Source: Succinatimonas sp. UBA7265 (GTDB lineage: Bacteria > Pseudomonadota > Gammaproteobacteria > Enterobacterales > Succinivibrionaceae). Taken from it: a stretch of 64,000 bases of DNA. The DNA is taken from contig DKSD01000059.1 in NCBI GenBank assembly GCA_002473165.1, positions 1 through 64,000 on the forward strand, in the 5' to 3' direction. Every line of letters begins with the position of its first letter. The stretch's first letter is position 1. This document shows, piece by piece, positions 9,286 through 17,693 of this stretch. Both the position numbers and the translations under genes were made by a program. A model generated the notes under the pieces. It saw nothing but the letters and a program-made list of their open reading frames with translations, did no database searches and was not told where the DNA came from.

Positions 9286-9549
9286 GTGCCTAATATCAAA
9301 TCTGCGAAGAAGCGCGTGGTGATTGCCGAGAAGGCTCGTCAGCACAATGTGGCTGCACGTTCCAAGATGCGCACTTTAGTCAAGAATGTCCAGAAGATCG
9401 TTGCCGCCGGCGACAAAGAGGCTGCCAAGGCCGCTTTCATCAAAGCCGAGTCCGTACTCGATCGCAGCGCCTGCAAGGGCCTGATCCACAAGAACAAGGC
9501 CGCCCGCGCCAAGAGCAAGCTCTCCGCGCTCGTCAAGGCCATGGCCTGA
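9286..9549 (+). CDS. rpsT: 30S ribosomal protein S20
   Basis: 87 residues beginning (V)PNIKSAKKRV and containing HNVAARSKMRT, the standard S20 N-terminus. The start is a GTG at 9286 with CAGGAG at 9274-9279 eight bases ahead. Upstream in-frame codons exist but do not match S20. Non-ATG starts are also seen in enterobacterial rpsT, where S20 limits its own translation. S20 binds 16S rRNA early in 30S assembly. It is divergent from ribF, as in E. coli, and is followed by a strong terminator. Confidence 0.97.
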   Translation: MPNIKSAKKRVVIAEKARQHNVAARSKMRTLVKNVQKIVAAGDKEAAKAAFIKAESVLDRSACKGLIHKNKAARAKSKLSALVKAMA

Positions 9550-9569
9550 CATTCGGGCTTAAAGAAAGA

Positions 9570-9596
9570 GGCTCCCGCGCGGGGGCCTTTTCTTTT
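9570..9596 (+). terminator. Rho-independent terminator of rpsT
   Basis: GGCTCCC and GGGGGCC pair around a GCGC loop, followed by TTTTCTTTT, 20 bp after the rpsT stop. Confidence 0.85.
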
Positions 9597-10321
9597 GCCT
9601 GAAACCTGCCCTTTGCAGGCGCCTGGGCTCCATCCCCGGGCACCGGGGATCGCCTTGTGCAGCGCCCTTGTGACAGAGGCGGCGTTTTTTCTCAAAAGCC
9701 GGGGAACTTTTTGCTTTTGGGGCGCTCTAAGGAATGCACGGTGAGAGAACGCAAGCTCGCCGCGCCCTTCTCTGTAAAGGTCTTCCTTTACATTTTAAGC
9801 CGGCTCAAACGCCGGCATTTTTGTCTTTGGCGCAGCTGCGCGCCAGACCCTGCGCCTTAATGAGCGAGATCCTTCCGGAAGCTGCGGATCGCCGCGCGCG
9901 CCGCAGGTTTTGAGCAAGTCCCCTGATCTGACATCATGCGGCCGCCGCGCCTGTCTGCCGCCGGCTCATTTAAGCTCAGCAACCCCTGCGCCGGCGCTTC
10001 AGGCGCTTTTACGAAGATCATTGCAGGCAAAAAACGCCACCCGGGCATTCCAAGGCGGGGTCCGGAACCCCCAGGGATACCGGGGCGCCGGGTTATTTTC
10101 GGGGAGCTGGCGCGCCGGAAGCGGGGCTTTGACCGGGGTATACAGGCCAAGGCAGCGAAGGAAGATACGCTGAAGCGCTGCAAACAAAAATATTTCTAAA
10201 TTTTTCTGATGATTAAGCGCGGCAAAGCCACAGACAGAAAGCTGTCGAGCCCTCGCCCGGGCTCTTCGCTGTTTTACCGCGCAAGACAGAGCGGGGCATA
10301 CAGTTCAGACAGAAAACCGAT
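9597..10321. other. Non-coding stretch before the AAA/nuclease array
   Basis: About 725 bp without a supportable gene. It marks the junction between the conserved rpsT locus and the accessory island. I see no tRNA or clear attachment-site repeat. Confidence 0.5.
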
Positions 10322-10331
10322 GATAAAATAA
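10322..10331 (+). promoter_or_regulatory. GATAAAATAA promoter-like element, array copy 1
   Basis: An AT-rich -10-like block 23 bp before the ATG. Equivalent blocks precede every full-length copy of the array family, so each copy probably has its own promoter. No convincing -35 is seen. Confidence 0.35.
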
Positions 10332-10354
10332 AGCACAAGCACTAGGAGAAGCAT

Positions 10355-12106
10355 ATGGAATTCAGAAGCATTGAAACCGGCAACGTCTCGCTTAAGGAAT
10401 TTCACGAACAAAACCTGGCTTTTGCCGACAAGACCAGATACATCAAGGAACTCGAGGAGCATGCCGGAACCAAAACTCCGGTGTTCCTGAGGCCCAGGCG
10501 CTTTGGCAAGACGCTCTTTACCAAAATTCTTTTTAACTACTATGACAAAAGCCAGGCCGAACAATTCGATGAGAACTTCAAAGGGACGTGGATCCATGAC
10601 CACCGCACTGCTTCGGCAAATTCTTACTATTGTCTTAATTTAGATTTTTCGTCAGTTTCACGTGACTCTTCGCTTCTCAAAACGGATTTTATTCAGGCGC
10701 TGATCAACGGGTTTACTGATTTTACAGTCAGCTATCCTGAACTGGGTCTGCCTCCGGAGGCGCTCAGAGCGGATCTTTATGCAAGTCCGGCCAGAGCGTT
10801 GCAAAGTTTTATCAACAACTTCAAACTGCACGCCAAGCCGCATGATCGTCTGTATTTCATCATCGACGAGTACGATCACTTTATCAATGAGGTGCTCACC
10901 TCTGATCGCGAGGCTTTCCGGGATCTGACCTCCAATGACGCAAACCACAGCGGATTAGTCAAGAATTTCTACGCCTGTATCAAATGGGCTGTCGGAAATT
11001 CCCCGGCGAACCCGATCGAGAAAGTTTTTATGACCGGAGTGTCAGCGATCTCGCTGGATTCAATGACCTCAGGCTTCAACATCGGCACCAACATCAGCGC
11101 GGACGCCGAGTTCAACGCCATGGCCGGGTTCACGCATGACGAGCTCTCTAAGATCATCGATGAAACCGTGGATTTCAGCCGCTTAAGCGGGATCACCAAG
11201 GCTCAGGTCCTGGACGTCATGGAACAGCGCTACGACGGCTATCTGTTCTCAGCGGAAACTGCAGAGAAGATCTTTTGCCCGAATATGTGCCTGACGTTCC
11301 TGCACAGCCTCATCAAGACCAGGAAAATCCCCAAAGCTTTGACAGACAGCAGCGCAGGCATGGACGCCGGCAAACTCGGCGGCATGCTGAGCCTGGCTGT
11401 TCCCGATGTCCGGGAAAAGCTTGAACAGGCGATCTTTGAAAAAGACAGCGTGACTGCGGAAATGCCAAAAGATCTCAACTTAAACGAGTCGGATCTGTTT
11501 GGGCAGGAGCAGGCGTCCTCCGTGCTCACTTACCTGGGCTTTCTGACCATAGACCCCGATGACACTAAAAAGTACGGCGTGCTGCGCTGGCGCTGCCCCA
11601 ACGAAGTCTGCTATGAGACCTTCGTCGAGTGCGAAGCCAAAGCCATGGGCTTTAAGCGCGCCCGCGGTCTTGACCTCACCGGAGTCTCCGAGCGCGGGGA
11701 TCTCAAGCCGCTCATCGCCGAGGCCGGGCGCCGCATCGCAGGGCTTCCCGCCTCAGCGTTTTCAGGCTTTAACGAGCGCTGTTTGCAGATCATCTTCTAT
11801 TACACGGCCAAAGACGGCAATGACAACGCCTTGGATCCTGAGCTTGAGTGCGACACCGGAGAGCGGGGGCGTGCGGATCTCTTCATCAGAAACCGCAGAC
11901 AGGGCGGCAGGCAGTACCTGCTTGAGCTCAAATACCTCTCCGATGCCAAAGGCAAAGACACCGCAGTCGCCGCAAAGCTTGAGGAGGCCAAAGCGCAGCT
12001 TGAGCGCTACCGCAAGGCGCCTAATTTCAGAGATGTTAAGAACCTCGACTGCTGGGCGATCGTCTTTGTGAACGCTGAGCCCAAGGCCGTCGAGAAACTG
12101 CCCTGA
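10355..12106 (+). CDS. AAA-ATPase-like / PD-(D/E)XK nuclease protein, array copy 1 (type A)
   Basis: 583 residues. The N-terminal AAA-ATPase-like domain (PF09820 type) has an FADKTRYI box (23-30), a P-loop variant RPRRFGKT (46-53), a Walker B FIIDEYDHF (D171, E172) and a GVSAISLDSMTSGFNIG block (229-244). The C-terminal PD-(D/E)XK domain (PDDEXK_9/DUF1703 type) has ADLF (D508) and LELK (E524, K526), so its nuclease core looks complete. ATG at 10355 follows AGGAG. It is first in a head-to-tail array. The family is widespread and lineage-expanded; its biological role is not established. ATP-dependent DNA or RNA cleavage in defence or in mobile-element biology is an inference. Confidence 0.85.
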   Translation: MEFRSIETGNVSLKEFHEQNLAFADKTRYIKELEEHAGTKTPVFLRPRRFGKTLFTKILFNYYDKSQAEQFDENFKGTWIHDHRTASANSYYCLNLDFSSVSRDSSLLKTDFIQALINGFTDFTVSYPELGLPPEALRADLYASPARALQSFINNFKLHAKPHDRLYFIIDEYDHFINEVLTSDREAFRDLTSNDANHSGLVKNFYACIKWAVGNSPANPIEKVFMTGVSAISLDSMTSGFNIGTNISADAEFNAMAGFTHDELSKIIDETVDFSRLSGITKAQVLDVMEQRYDGYLFSAETAEKIFCPNMCLTFLHSLIKTRKIPKALTDSSAGMDAGKLGGMLSLAVPDVREKLEQAIFEKDSVTAEMPKDLNLNESDLFGQEQASSVLTYLGFLTIDPDDTKKYGVLRWRCPNEVCYETFVECEAKAMGFKRARGLDLTGVSERGDLKPLIAEAGRRIAGLPASAFSGFNERCLQIIFYYTAKDGNDNALDPELECDTGERGRADLFIRNRRQGGRQYLLELKYLSDAKGKDTAVAAKLEEAKAQLERYRKAPNFRDVKNLDCWAIVFVNAEPKAVEKLP

Positions 12107-12150
12107 CGCCGAAACGGGAGTTGCGATTAACGTCATGCAATATCCTGAAA

Positions 12151-12164
12151 GATGACAAATAAAG
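12151..12164 (+). promoter_or_regulatory. Promoter-like AT-rich block, array copy 2
   Basis: GATGACAAATAAAG about 20 bp before the chosen ATG, the counterpart of the GATAAAATAA block of copy 1. Confidence 0.3.
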
Positions 12165-12184
12165 CCATGCACGAGGAACAGCGT

Positions 12185-13933
12185 ATGGAATTTAAGCATG
12201 TCTGCGTGGGTTGCACCACGCCAGCCAGATTTCGCAAAGAGGATCTGGCCTTTGCCGACAAGACCAGATACATCAAGGAACTCGAGGAGCATGCCGGAAC
12301 CAACTGCCCGCTGTTCTTAAGGCCCAGACGCTTTGGCAAGTCGGTCATTTGCGACATGCTCTTTTGCTATTACGACAAAAGCCAGGCTGAGAGCTTTGAT
12401 GTGAATTTCAAAGGCACGTGGATATACGATCACCGCACGCCTGAGGCCGGCACCTTTTACTGCCTCAGGCTTGATTTCTCAGCTGTCGGTTTCATGGTCA
12501 CCGATTTGCTAAGGCAGTTCACCGGCGCGGTGATCAGCGGGCTTGCCGATTTCACCTCGCGCTACCCTGATTTAGGCCTGCCGCGCGAGGAACTTAATGA
12601 ACTTTCCTGTAAAACCCCGAATGACGCGCTGCAAGACTTTGTAAACAATTTCCGCTTCAATGCAGGACTGGACGCGCAAATCTGCCTCATCGTTGAAGAC
12701 TACGATCATTTCCTCTGCAGCCTGTTCTCAGCAGATCACCAGGCTTTCTGCGATCTGGCTGCGAACACTTACGATCTGGAAGAAATCAGGCAGTTTTATA
12801 CCACCGTCAAGGCTTTTACCGGCAGAGGCCCGATCTCCAGGATCTTTTTAAGCGGGATCTCCCGGGTGTCGCTCGACTCGCTGCTCTCGGGCTTTAACAT
12901 CGAAACTGACATCAGCGACAAAGCCAGGTTCAACGCCATGGCCGGGTTCACCCGCGAGGAACTTTCGCAGATCATCGACGAAACCGTGGACTTCACCCAT
13001 TTAGGCGGCATCACCAAGGTACAGGTTATGGAAGCTCTGGAACAGCGCTGCGGCGGTTACAGGTTCTCAGAGCAGGCGGAGGAGGAGATCTTCTGCCCGG
13101 GAGCCTGTCTTGAGTTTTTGAGCGATCTTTTAAGCGACGGCGAGATCCCAAGGGCTTTAAAGGATTTAAACTCGGACATCAAAACCCGCAAGCTCAGGGA
13201 CATTCTCGGATTAACGGATCCAGCCGCCGCCGGGGAGATCTGTGATGCGATCTTCAGGCGCAAGAGCATCGCCTCAGGAGAACCTGTGAGTTTCAGCCTT
13301 GACAGCCGCCATATGAAAACTTTCGGCCGCTCTCAGGCGCTCTCGCAGCTCTTCTGCCGCGGCTATCTGACGCGCGAGCCGGAGCGCCCGGACAGTAACG
13401 GCCTGGATGTGTGGTACCGCGCCCCGAACGAGGCCTGCTATCGGACTTTCGTGGAATACGAAGCGGAGCGCGTCGGTTTTTCGCGCGCCCAGGGGCTGGA
13501 TCTCTCAGAAGTCTCAGAGCGCGGGGAGCTTATGCCGCTGCTAAACGAAGTCTCAGCGCGCATCGCCAGGCTTAACCCCTCAGCACAGTCCGCCTTCAAC
13601 GAGCGCTCCTTGCAGACCGTCTGCTTTTACACGGCTATGGACGGCAATGACAATGCCTTGCATCCTGAGCTCCAGTGCGACACGGGAGACGGGGAACATG
13701 CCGATCTCTTCATCAAAAACCGCACTGAAGGCGGCAGGCAGTACCTGCTTGAGCTCAAATACATCTCCGATGCCAAAGGCAATGACGCTACGGTCGCCTC
13801 CAAGCTTGATGAGGCCAAGGCGCAGCTTGAGCGCTACCGCAAGGCTCCCCGCTTTAAGGACATGCAGAACCTCGAGTGCCGGGCCATCGTCTTTGTGGAC
13901 GCCGAGCCCAAGGCGATCGAAAAACTGCCATGA
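12185..13933 (+). CDS. AAA-ATPase-like / PD-(D/E)XK nuclease protein, array copy 2 (type B)
   Basis: 582 residues from the ATG at 12185 (MEFKHVCVG), chosen because it follows GAGGAACAGCGT and aligns with the starts of the other copies; an in-frame ATG exists at 12152. The P-loop variant RPRRFGKS is kept. In the Walker B position it reads LIVEDYDHF: the acidic pair is E-D, not D-E as in type A. Type B marks are CDMLFCYYDKS, FMVTDLLRQFTGAVISGL and RPDSNGLDVWYRAPNEACY. The C-terminal nuclease signature ADLF...LELK is intact. It is 78 bp downstream of copy 1. Function is unknown beyond the domain calls. Confidence 0.85.
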   Translation: MEFKHVCVGCTTPARFRKEDLAFADKTRYIKELEEHAGTNCPLFLRPRRFGKSVICDMLFCYYDKSQAESFDVNFKGTWIYDHRTPEAGTFYCLRLDFSAVGFMVTDLLRQFTGAVISGLADFTSRYPDLGLPREELNELSCKTPNDALQDFVNNFRFNAGLDAQICLIVEDYDHFLCSLFSADHQAFCDLAANTYDLEEIRQFYTTVKAFTGRGPISRIFLSGISRVSLDSLLSGFNIETDISDKARFNAMAGFTREELSQIIDETVDFTHLGGITKVQVMEALEQRCGGYRFSEQAEEEIFCPGACLEFLSDLLSDGEIPRALKDLNSDIKTRKLRDILGLTDPAAAGEICDAIFRRKSIASGEPVSFSLDSRHMKTFGRSQALSQLFCRGYLTREPERPDSNGLDVWYRAPNEACYRTFVEYEAERVGFSRAQGLDLSEVSERGELMPLLNEVSARIARLNPSAQSAFNERSLQTVCFYTAMDGNDNALHPELQCDTGDGEHADLFIKNRTEGGRQYLLELKYISDAKGNDATVASKLDEAKAQLERYRKAPRFKDMQNLECRAIVFVDAEPKAIEKLP

Positions 13934-13977
13934 CACCGGCTGTTAACCTGTCTGCCACACGCAGCATCAGGCTAATT

Positions 13978-13989
13978 GACTAAAATAAT
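13978..13989 (+). promoter_or_regulatory. Promoter-like AT-rich block, array copy 3
   Basis: GACTAAAATAAT about 24 bp before the ATG; repeated almost exactly before copy 5. Confidence 0.35.
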
Positions 13990-14012
13990 CCATAAGCAAG
14001 AGGAAACGGAGC

Positions 14013-15770
14013 ATGAAATTCAAAAGGATCGGGCTGGGAAACATCGCCCTGGCGAACTTCAGCAGGCAGGATTTCGTTTTCGCCGATAAAACGCGTTACA
14101 TCGGCACGCTGGAGGATTTTGAATCGCAGACTCCCGTTTTCTTAAGGCCCAGGCGCTTTGGCAAGACGCTCTTTACCAAAATTCTTTTTAACTACTATGA
14201 CAAAAGCCAGGCGGCGAAATTTGATGAAAATTTCAAAGGGACATGGATTTACGATCACCGCACTGAGCTTGCAAGTTCTTATTATTGCCTGAAGTTCGAC
14301 TTCTCAAAAGTCGACTCATTCGGCGACGGGCTTATCCGGAGCTTCATCCAGGCCGTGGCCTCAGGGATCTCCAATTTCTCCAAGCGCTACCCGGAAAAAG
14401 GTTTTTCCGCTGAGGAACTGGATCCCAGGCTTTACGCCACCCCCTCTGAGCTCATGAACAAATTCCTCACCGCCTTTGACCGGAACGCAGCTGACGGTGA
14501 ACTTCTGTACATCATCATCGACGAGTATGACCACTTCGCCAACGACGTGCTCTCCAAGGACCGCCAGTCTTTCCGCGATCTGACTTCGACAGCTAAAGAC
14601 CACCCCGGCCCCATCAAGGTCTTCTACAGAGGCCTTAAAAGCTATGCAGGAGGCGAAGACAGCGACGGCTCCTGCATTGACAGATTTTTTTTAACCGGAG
14701 TGTCGGCGGTGTCGCTGGATTCCGTAACCTCTGGTTTTAACATCTCCGCCAACATCAGCACGGATGCCGAGTTCAACGCCATGGCCGGGTTCACGCATGA
14801 TGAGCTCTCTAAGATTATCGATGAAACCGTGGATTTCAGCCGCTTAGGCGGGATCACCAAAGCTCAGATCCTGGACGTCATGGAACAGCGCTATGACGGC
14901 TATCTGTTCTCTGCGGAAGCTACAGAGAAGATCTTTTGCCCCAACATGTGCCTGACGTTCCTGCACAGCCTCATCAAGACCAGGAAAATTCCGCCGCTGC
15001 TGGCAGCAGGCACCCTGACGGAGGATGTCGGAAACCTTGACGGCATGCTGAGGATCGCCGAGCCCTGGGTGCGTGACGAGCTGGAAGATCTGATCTTCAG
15101 ACGCGAGAAAGTGCGCGCCCTGCTGCCCCAGGCGCTCAACCTCAACGAGCACAGCCTCTTTAACAAAGGCGAGGCCGCGGCGCAGCTCATGTATTTGGGC
15201 TTCCTGACCTTCGGCGCGGATGAAGGCGATGATTCAGGCGACATGACAAGCTACCGCTGTCCCAATGAGGCAAGCTATCAGGTTTTCTTAAACTGCCTGC
15301 AGGCGCAAACCGGCATCGACCGAGGCGGACAGGCCGATCTCACCGGCCTTGAGGAATACGGCGACGTCAGGCCGCTGGCTGACGCCGCCTCGCTTTTCAT
15401 AAAGCGCATAGACGACAGAGCCTTCGCCGGGTTTAACGAGCGCACGCTGCAGACGGTCTTTTACTTCACGGTAAAAGATTCCGGGATCCGCAGCCTTAAG
15501 GCCGACATCGAGTGCGACACCGGCGATCACGGCCGGGCTGATCTCTACATCCAAAACCGCAGGCCCGGCGGGCGGCAGCTGCTGCTGGAGCTCAAATACC
15601 TCTCAAAAGCCAAAGGCACAGACCAGGCGGTCGCTTCAAAGCTTGAGGAGGCCAAAGCGCAGCTTGAGCGTTACCGCAAAGCGCCGAACTTCAAAGACGT
15701 ACAGAACCTCGACTGCTGGGCGATCGTCTTTGTGAACGCCGAGCCCAAGGCCGTCGAAAAACTTTCATGA
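14013..15770 (+). CDS. AAA-ATPase-like / PD-(D/E)XK nuclease protein, array copy 3 (type A)
   Basis: 585 residues. The N-terminus MKFKRIGLGNIALANF differs from copies 1, 2 and 4 but is shared with copy 5. The P-loop RPRRFGKT, Walker B IIIDEYDHF and GVSAVSLDSVTSGFNIS are typical of type A. The nuclease core ADLY...LELK is complete. The segment just before the nuclease domain (FLTFGADEGDD to the GGQADLTGLEEYGDVRPL part) is unlike the other copies, which points to an exchanged module. The last 35 residues (AQLERYRKAPNFKDV onward) are nearly invariant across the family. Part of the duplicated B-A pair. Confidence 0.85.
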   Translation: MKFKRIGLGNIALANFSRQDFVFADKTRYIGTLEDFESQTPVFLRPRRFGKTLFTKILFNYYDKSQAAKFDENFKGTWIYDHRTELASSYYCLKFDFSKVDSFGDGLIRSFIQAVASGISNFSKRYPEKGFSAEELDPRLYATPSELMNKFLTAFDRNAADGELLYIIIDEYDHFANDVLSKDRQSFRDLTSTAKDHPGPIKVFYRGLKSYAGGEDSDGSCIDRFFLTGVSAVSLDSVTSGFNISANISTDAEFNAMAGFTHDELSKIIDETVDFSRLGGITKAQILDVMEQRYDGYLFSAEATEKIFCPNMCLTFLHSLIKTRKIPPLLAAGTLTEDVGNLDGMLRIAEPWVRDELEDLIFRREKVRALLPQALNLNEHSLFNKGEAAAQLMYLGFLTFGADEGDDSGDMTSYRCPNEASYQVFLNCLQAQTGIDRGGQADLTGLEEYGDVRPLADAASLFIKRIDDRAFAGFNERTLQTVFYFTVKDSGIRSLKADIECDTGDHGRADLYIQNRRPGGRQLLLELKYLSKAKGTDQAVASKLEEAKAQLERYRKAPNFKDVQNLDCWAIVFVNAEPKAVEKLS

Positions 15771-15818
15771 CACGGAAGCAGGGATTGCGGTCAGCTTCAT
15801 CTTAATATCCTGATAACG

Positions 15819-15833
15819 GATGAGAAAATAAAG
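15819..15833 (+). promoter_or_regulatory. Promoter-like AT-rich block, array copy 4
   Basis: GATGAGAAAATAAAG about 20 bp before the ATG; counterpart of the blocks before the other copies. Confidence 0.3.
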
Positions 15834-15853
15834 TCAGGCACAAGGGCCAGCGT

Positions 15854-17614
15854 ATGGAATTCAAAAGCATTGAAACCGGCAACGTCTCGCTTAAGGAATT
15901 TCGCGAACAAAACCTGGCCTTTGCCGACAAGACCAGATACATCAAGGAACTCGAGGAGCATGCCGGAACGAAATGCCCGCTGTTCTTAAGGCCCAGGCGC
16001 TTTGGCAAGTCGCTCATTTGCGACATGCTCTTTTACTATTACGACAAAAGCCTGGCAGAGAGCTTTGATGAGAATTTCAAAGGCACGTGGATATACGATC
16101 ACCGCACGAAACAGGCATATTCCTTTTACTGTCTCAGGTTTGATTTCTCAGCTGTCGGCTTCATGGTCACCGATTTGCTCAGGCAGTTCACCGGCGCGGT
16201 GATCAGCGGACTTACCGATTTCACCTTGCGCTACCCTGATTTAGGCCTGCCGCCTGAGAAACTCAAAACCTCTCTTTATAAAACCCCCGGCGAGGCGCTG
16301 AACGCCTTTTTAAACAATTTCAACTTCATGGCAGGACTGGATGCGCAAATCTGCCTCATCATCGAAGACTACGATCACTTCATCTACAGTCTGTTCTCTG
16401 AGGATCACCAGGCTTTCTGCGATCTGGCTGCGAACACTTATAATCTGCAAAACATCAGACAGTTTTATACCAGCGTCAAATCCCGTTCTGGCGCTCCCGA
16501 GTGTGGCGCGCCGATCTCCAGGATCTTTTTAAGCGGGATCTCCAGAGTATCGCTCGACTCGCTGCTCTCGGGCTTTAACATCGAAACTGACATCAGCGCC
16601 AAAGCCCGGTTCAACGCCATGGCCGGATTTACCCATGACGAGCTCTCTAAGATCATCGACGAGACCATGGACTTCAGTCTTTTAGGCGGAATCACCAAGG
16701 ATCAGGTGATGGAGGCTTTGGAACGGCGCTGCGGCGGCTACCGTTTCAGCGAGCGTGCCGATGAGGAGATCTTCTGCCCGGGCGCGGCATTGGCCTTCCT
16801 GCACGAGCTTAAAAGCGCAGGCAAAATTCCCTGGGGACTGAAAGATCTGTGCTCAGACATCAAAACCCGCAAGCTCAATGACATCCTCAGAGTCACAGAG
16901 CCTGCCGCCGCCGAGGAGATCAGCGATGCGATCTTCAGGCGCAAGAGCATTGCCTCAGGCGAGCCGGTAAGCTTCAGCCTTGACAGCCGCCATATGAAAA
17001 CTTTTGGCCGCTCTCAGGCGCTCTCTCAACTGTTGTACCGCGGCTATCTGACGCGCGAGCCGGAGCGCCCGGACAGTAACGGCCTGGATGTGTGGTACCG
17101 CGCCCCGAACGAGGCCTGCTACCTGACTTTCGTGGAATACGAAGCAGAGCGCGTCGGTTTTTCGCGCGCCCGGGGGTTAGATCTCTCAGCGGTGTCAGAG
17201 CGCGGGGAGCTTATGCCGCTGCTAAACGAAGTCTCAGCGCGCATCGCCAGGCTTGATCCTTCCGCGCTGCCGGTCTTTAACGAGCGCTCCTTGCAGACCG
17301 TGTTCTTCTGCACGGCCATGGACGGCAATGACAATGCCTTGCAGCCTGAGCTCCAGTGCGGCACCGGCGACGGCGGGCGCGCCGATCTCTTCATCAGAAA
17401 CCGCACTGAAGGCGGCAGGCAGTACCTGCTGGCGCTCAAATACCTCTCAGGCGCTGCGGGCACTGGCGCCGCGGTGACCGCAAAGCTTGAGGAGGCCATG
17501 GCGCAGCTGGCGGCCTGGCGCAATGCGCCTAACTTCAAAGACGTGCACAACCTCGACTGCCGGGCCATAGTCTTCGTAAACGCCGAGCCCAAGGCGGTCG
17601 AAAAACTGCCATGA
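15854..17614 (+). CDS. AAA-ATPase-like / PD-(D/E)XK protein, array copy 4 (type B, nuclease motif mutated)
   Basis: 586 residues. The first 40 residues are almost the same as copy 1 (MEFKSIETGNVSLKEF), while the ATPase domain is type B like copy 2, with Walker B LIIEDYDHF. The nuclease signature reads LALK instead of LELK: residue 527 is Ala, encoded by GCG at 17432-17434, where the catalytic Glu should be. Following residues also drift (GAAGTGAAV, LAAWRNAPNF). The ATPase motifs remain intact, so the protein may be a nuclease-dead paralog or an early pseudogene. Pairs with copy 5 in the second duplicated unit. Confidence 0.82.
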   Translation: MEFKSIETGNVSLKEFREQNLAFADKTRYIKELEEHAGTKCPLFLRPRRFGKSLICDMLFYYYDKSLAESFDENFKGTWIYDHRTKQAYSFYCLRFDFSAVGFMVTDLLRQFTGAVISGLTDFTLRYPDLGLPPEKLKTSLYKTPGEALNAFLNNFNFMAGLDAQICLIIEDYDHFIYSLFSEDHQAFCDLAANTYNLQNIRQFYTSVKSRSGAPECGAPISRIFLSGISRVSLDSLLSGFNIETDISAKARFNAMAGFTHDELSKIIDETMDFSLLGGITKDQVMEALERRCGGYRFSERADEEIFCPGAALAFLHELKSAGKIPWGLKDLCSDIKTRKLNDILRVTEPAAAEEISDAIFRRKSIASGEPVSFSLDSRHMKTFGRSQALSQLLYRGYLTREPERPDSNGLDVWYRAPNEACYLTFVEYEAERVGFSRARGLDLSAVSERGELMPLLNEVSARIARLDPSALPVFNERSLQTVFFCTAMDGNDNALQPELQCGTGDGGRADLFIRNRTEGGRQYLLALKYLSGAAGTGAAVTAKLEEAMAQLAAWRNAPNFKDVHNLDCRAIVFVNAEPKAVEKLP

Positions 17615-17658
17615 CACAGGCTGTTAACCTGTCTGCCACAGGCAGCATCAGGCTAATT

Positions 17659-17670
17659 GACTAAAATAAT
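17659..17670 (+). promoter_or_regulatory. Promoter-like AT-rich block, array copy 5
   Basis: GACTAAAATAAT inside a spacer nearly identical to the one before copy 3. Confidence 0.35.
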
Positions 17671-17693
17671 CCATAAGCAAGAGGAAACGGCAT

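Noticed and set aside
9657..10199. Several 60-110-codon frames on both strands before the array
   Set aside because: Overlapping frames of similar length on both strands with no motif; non-coding composition effect.
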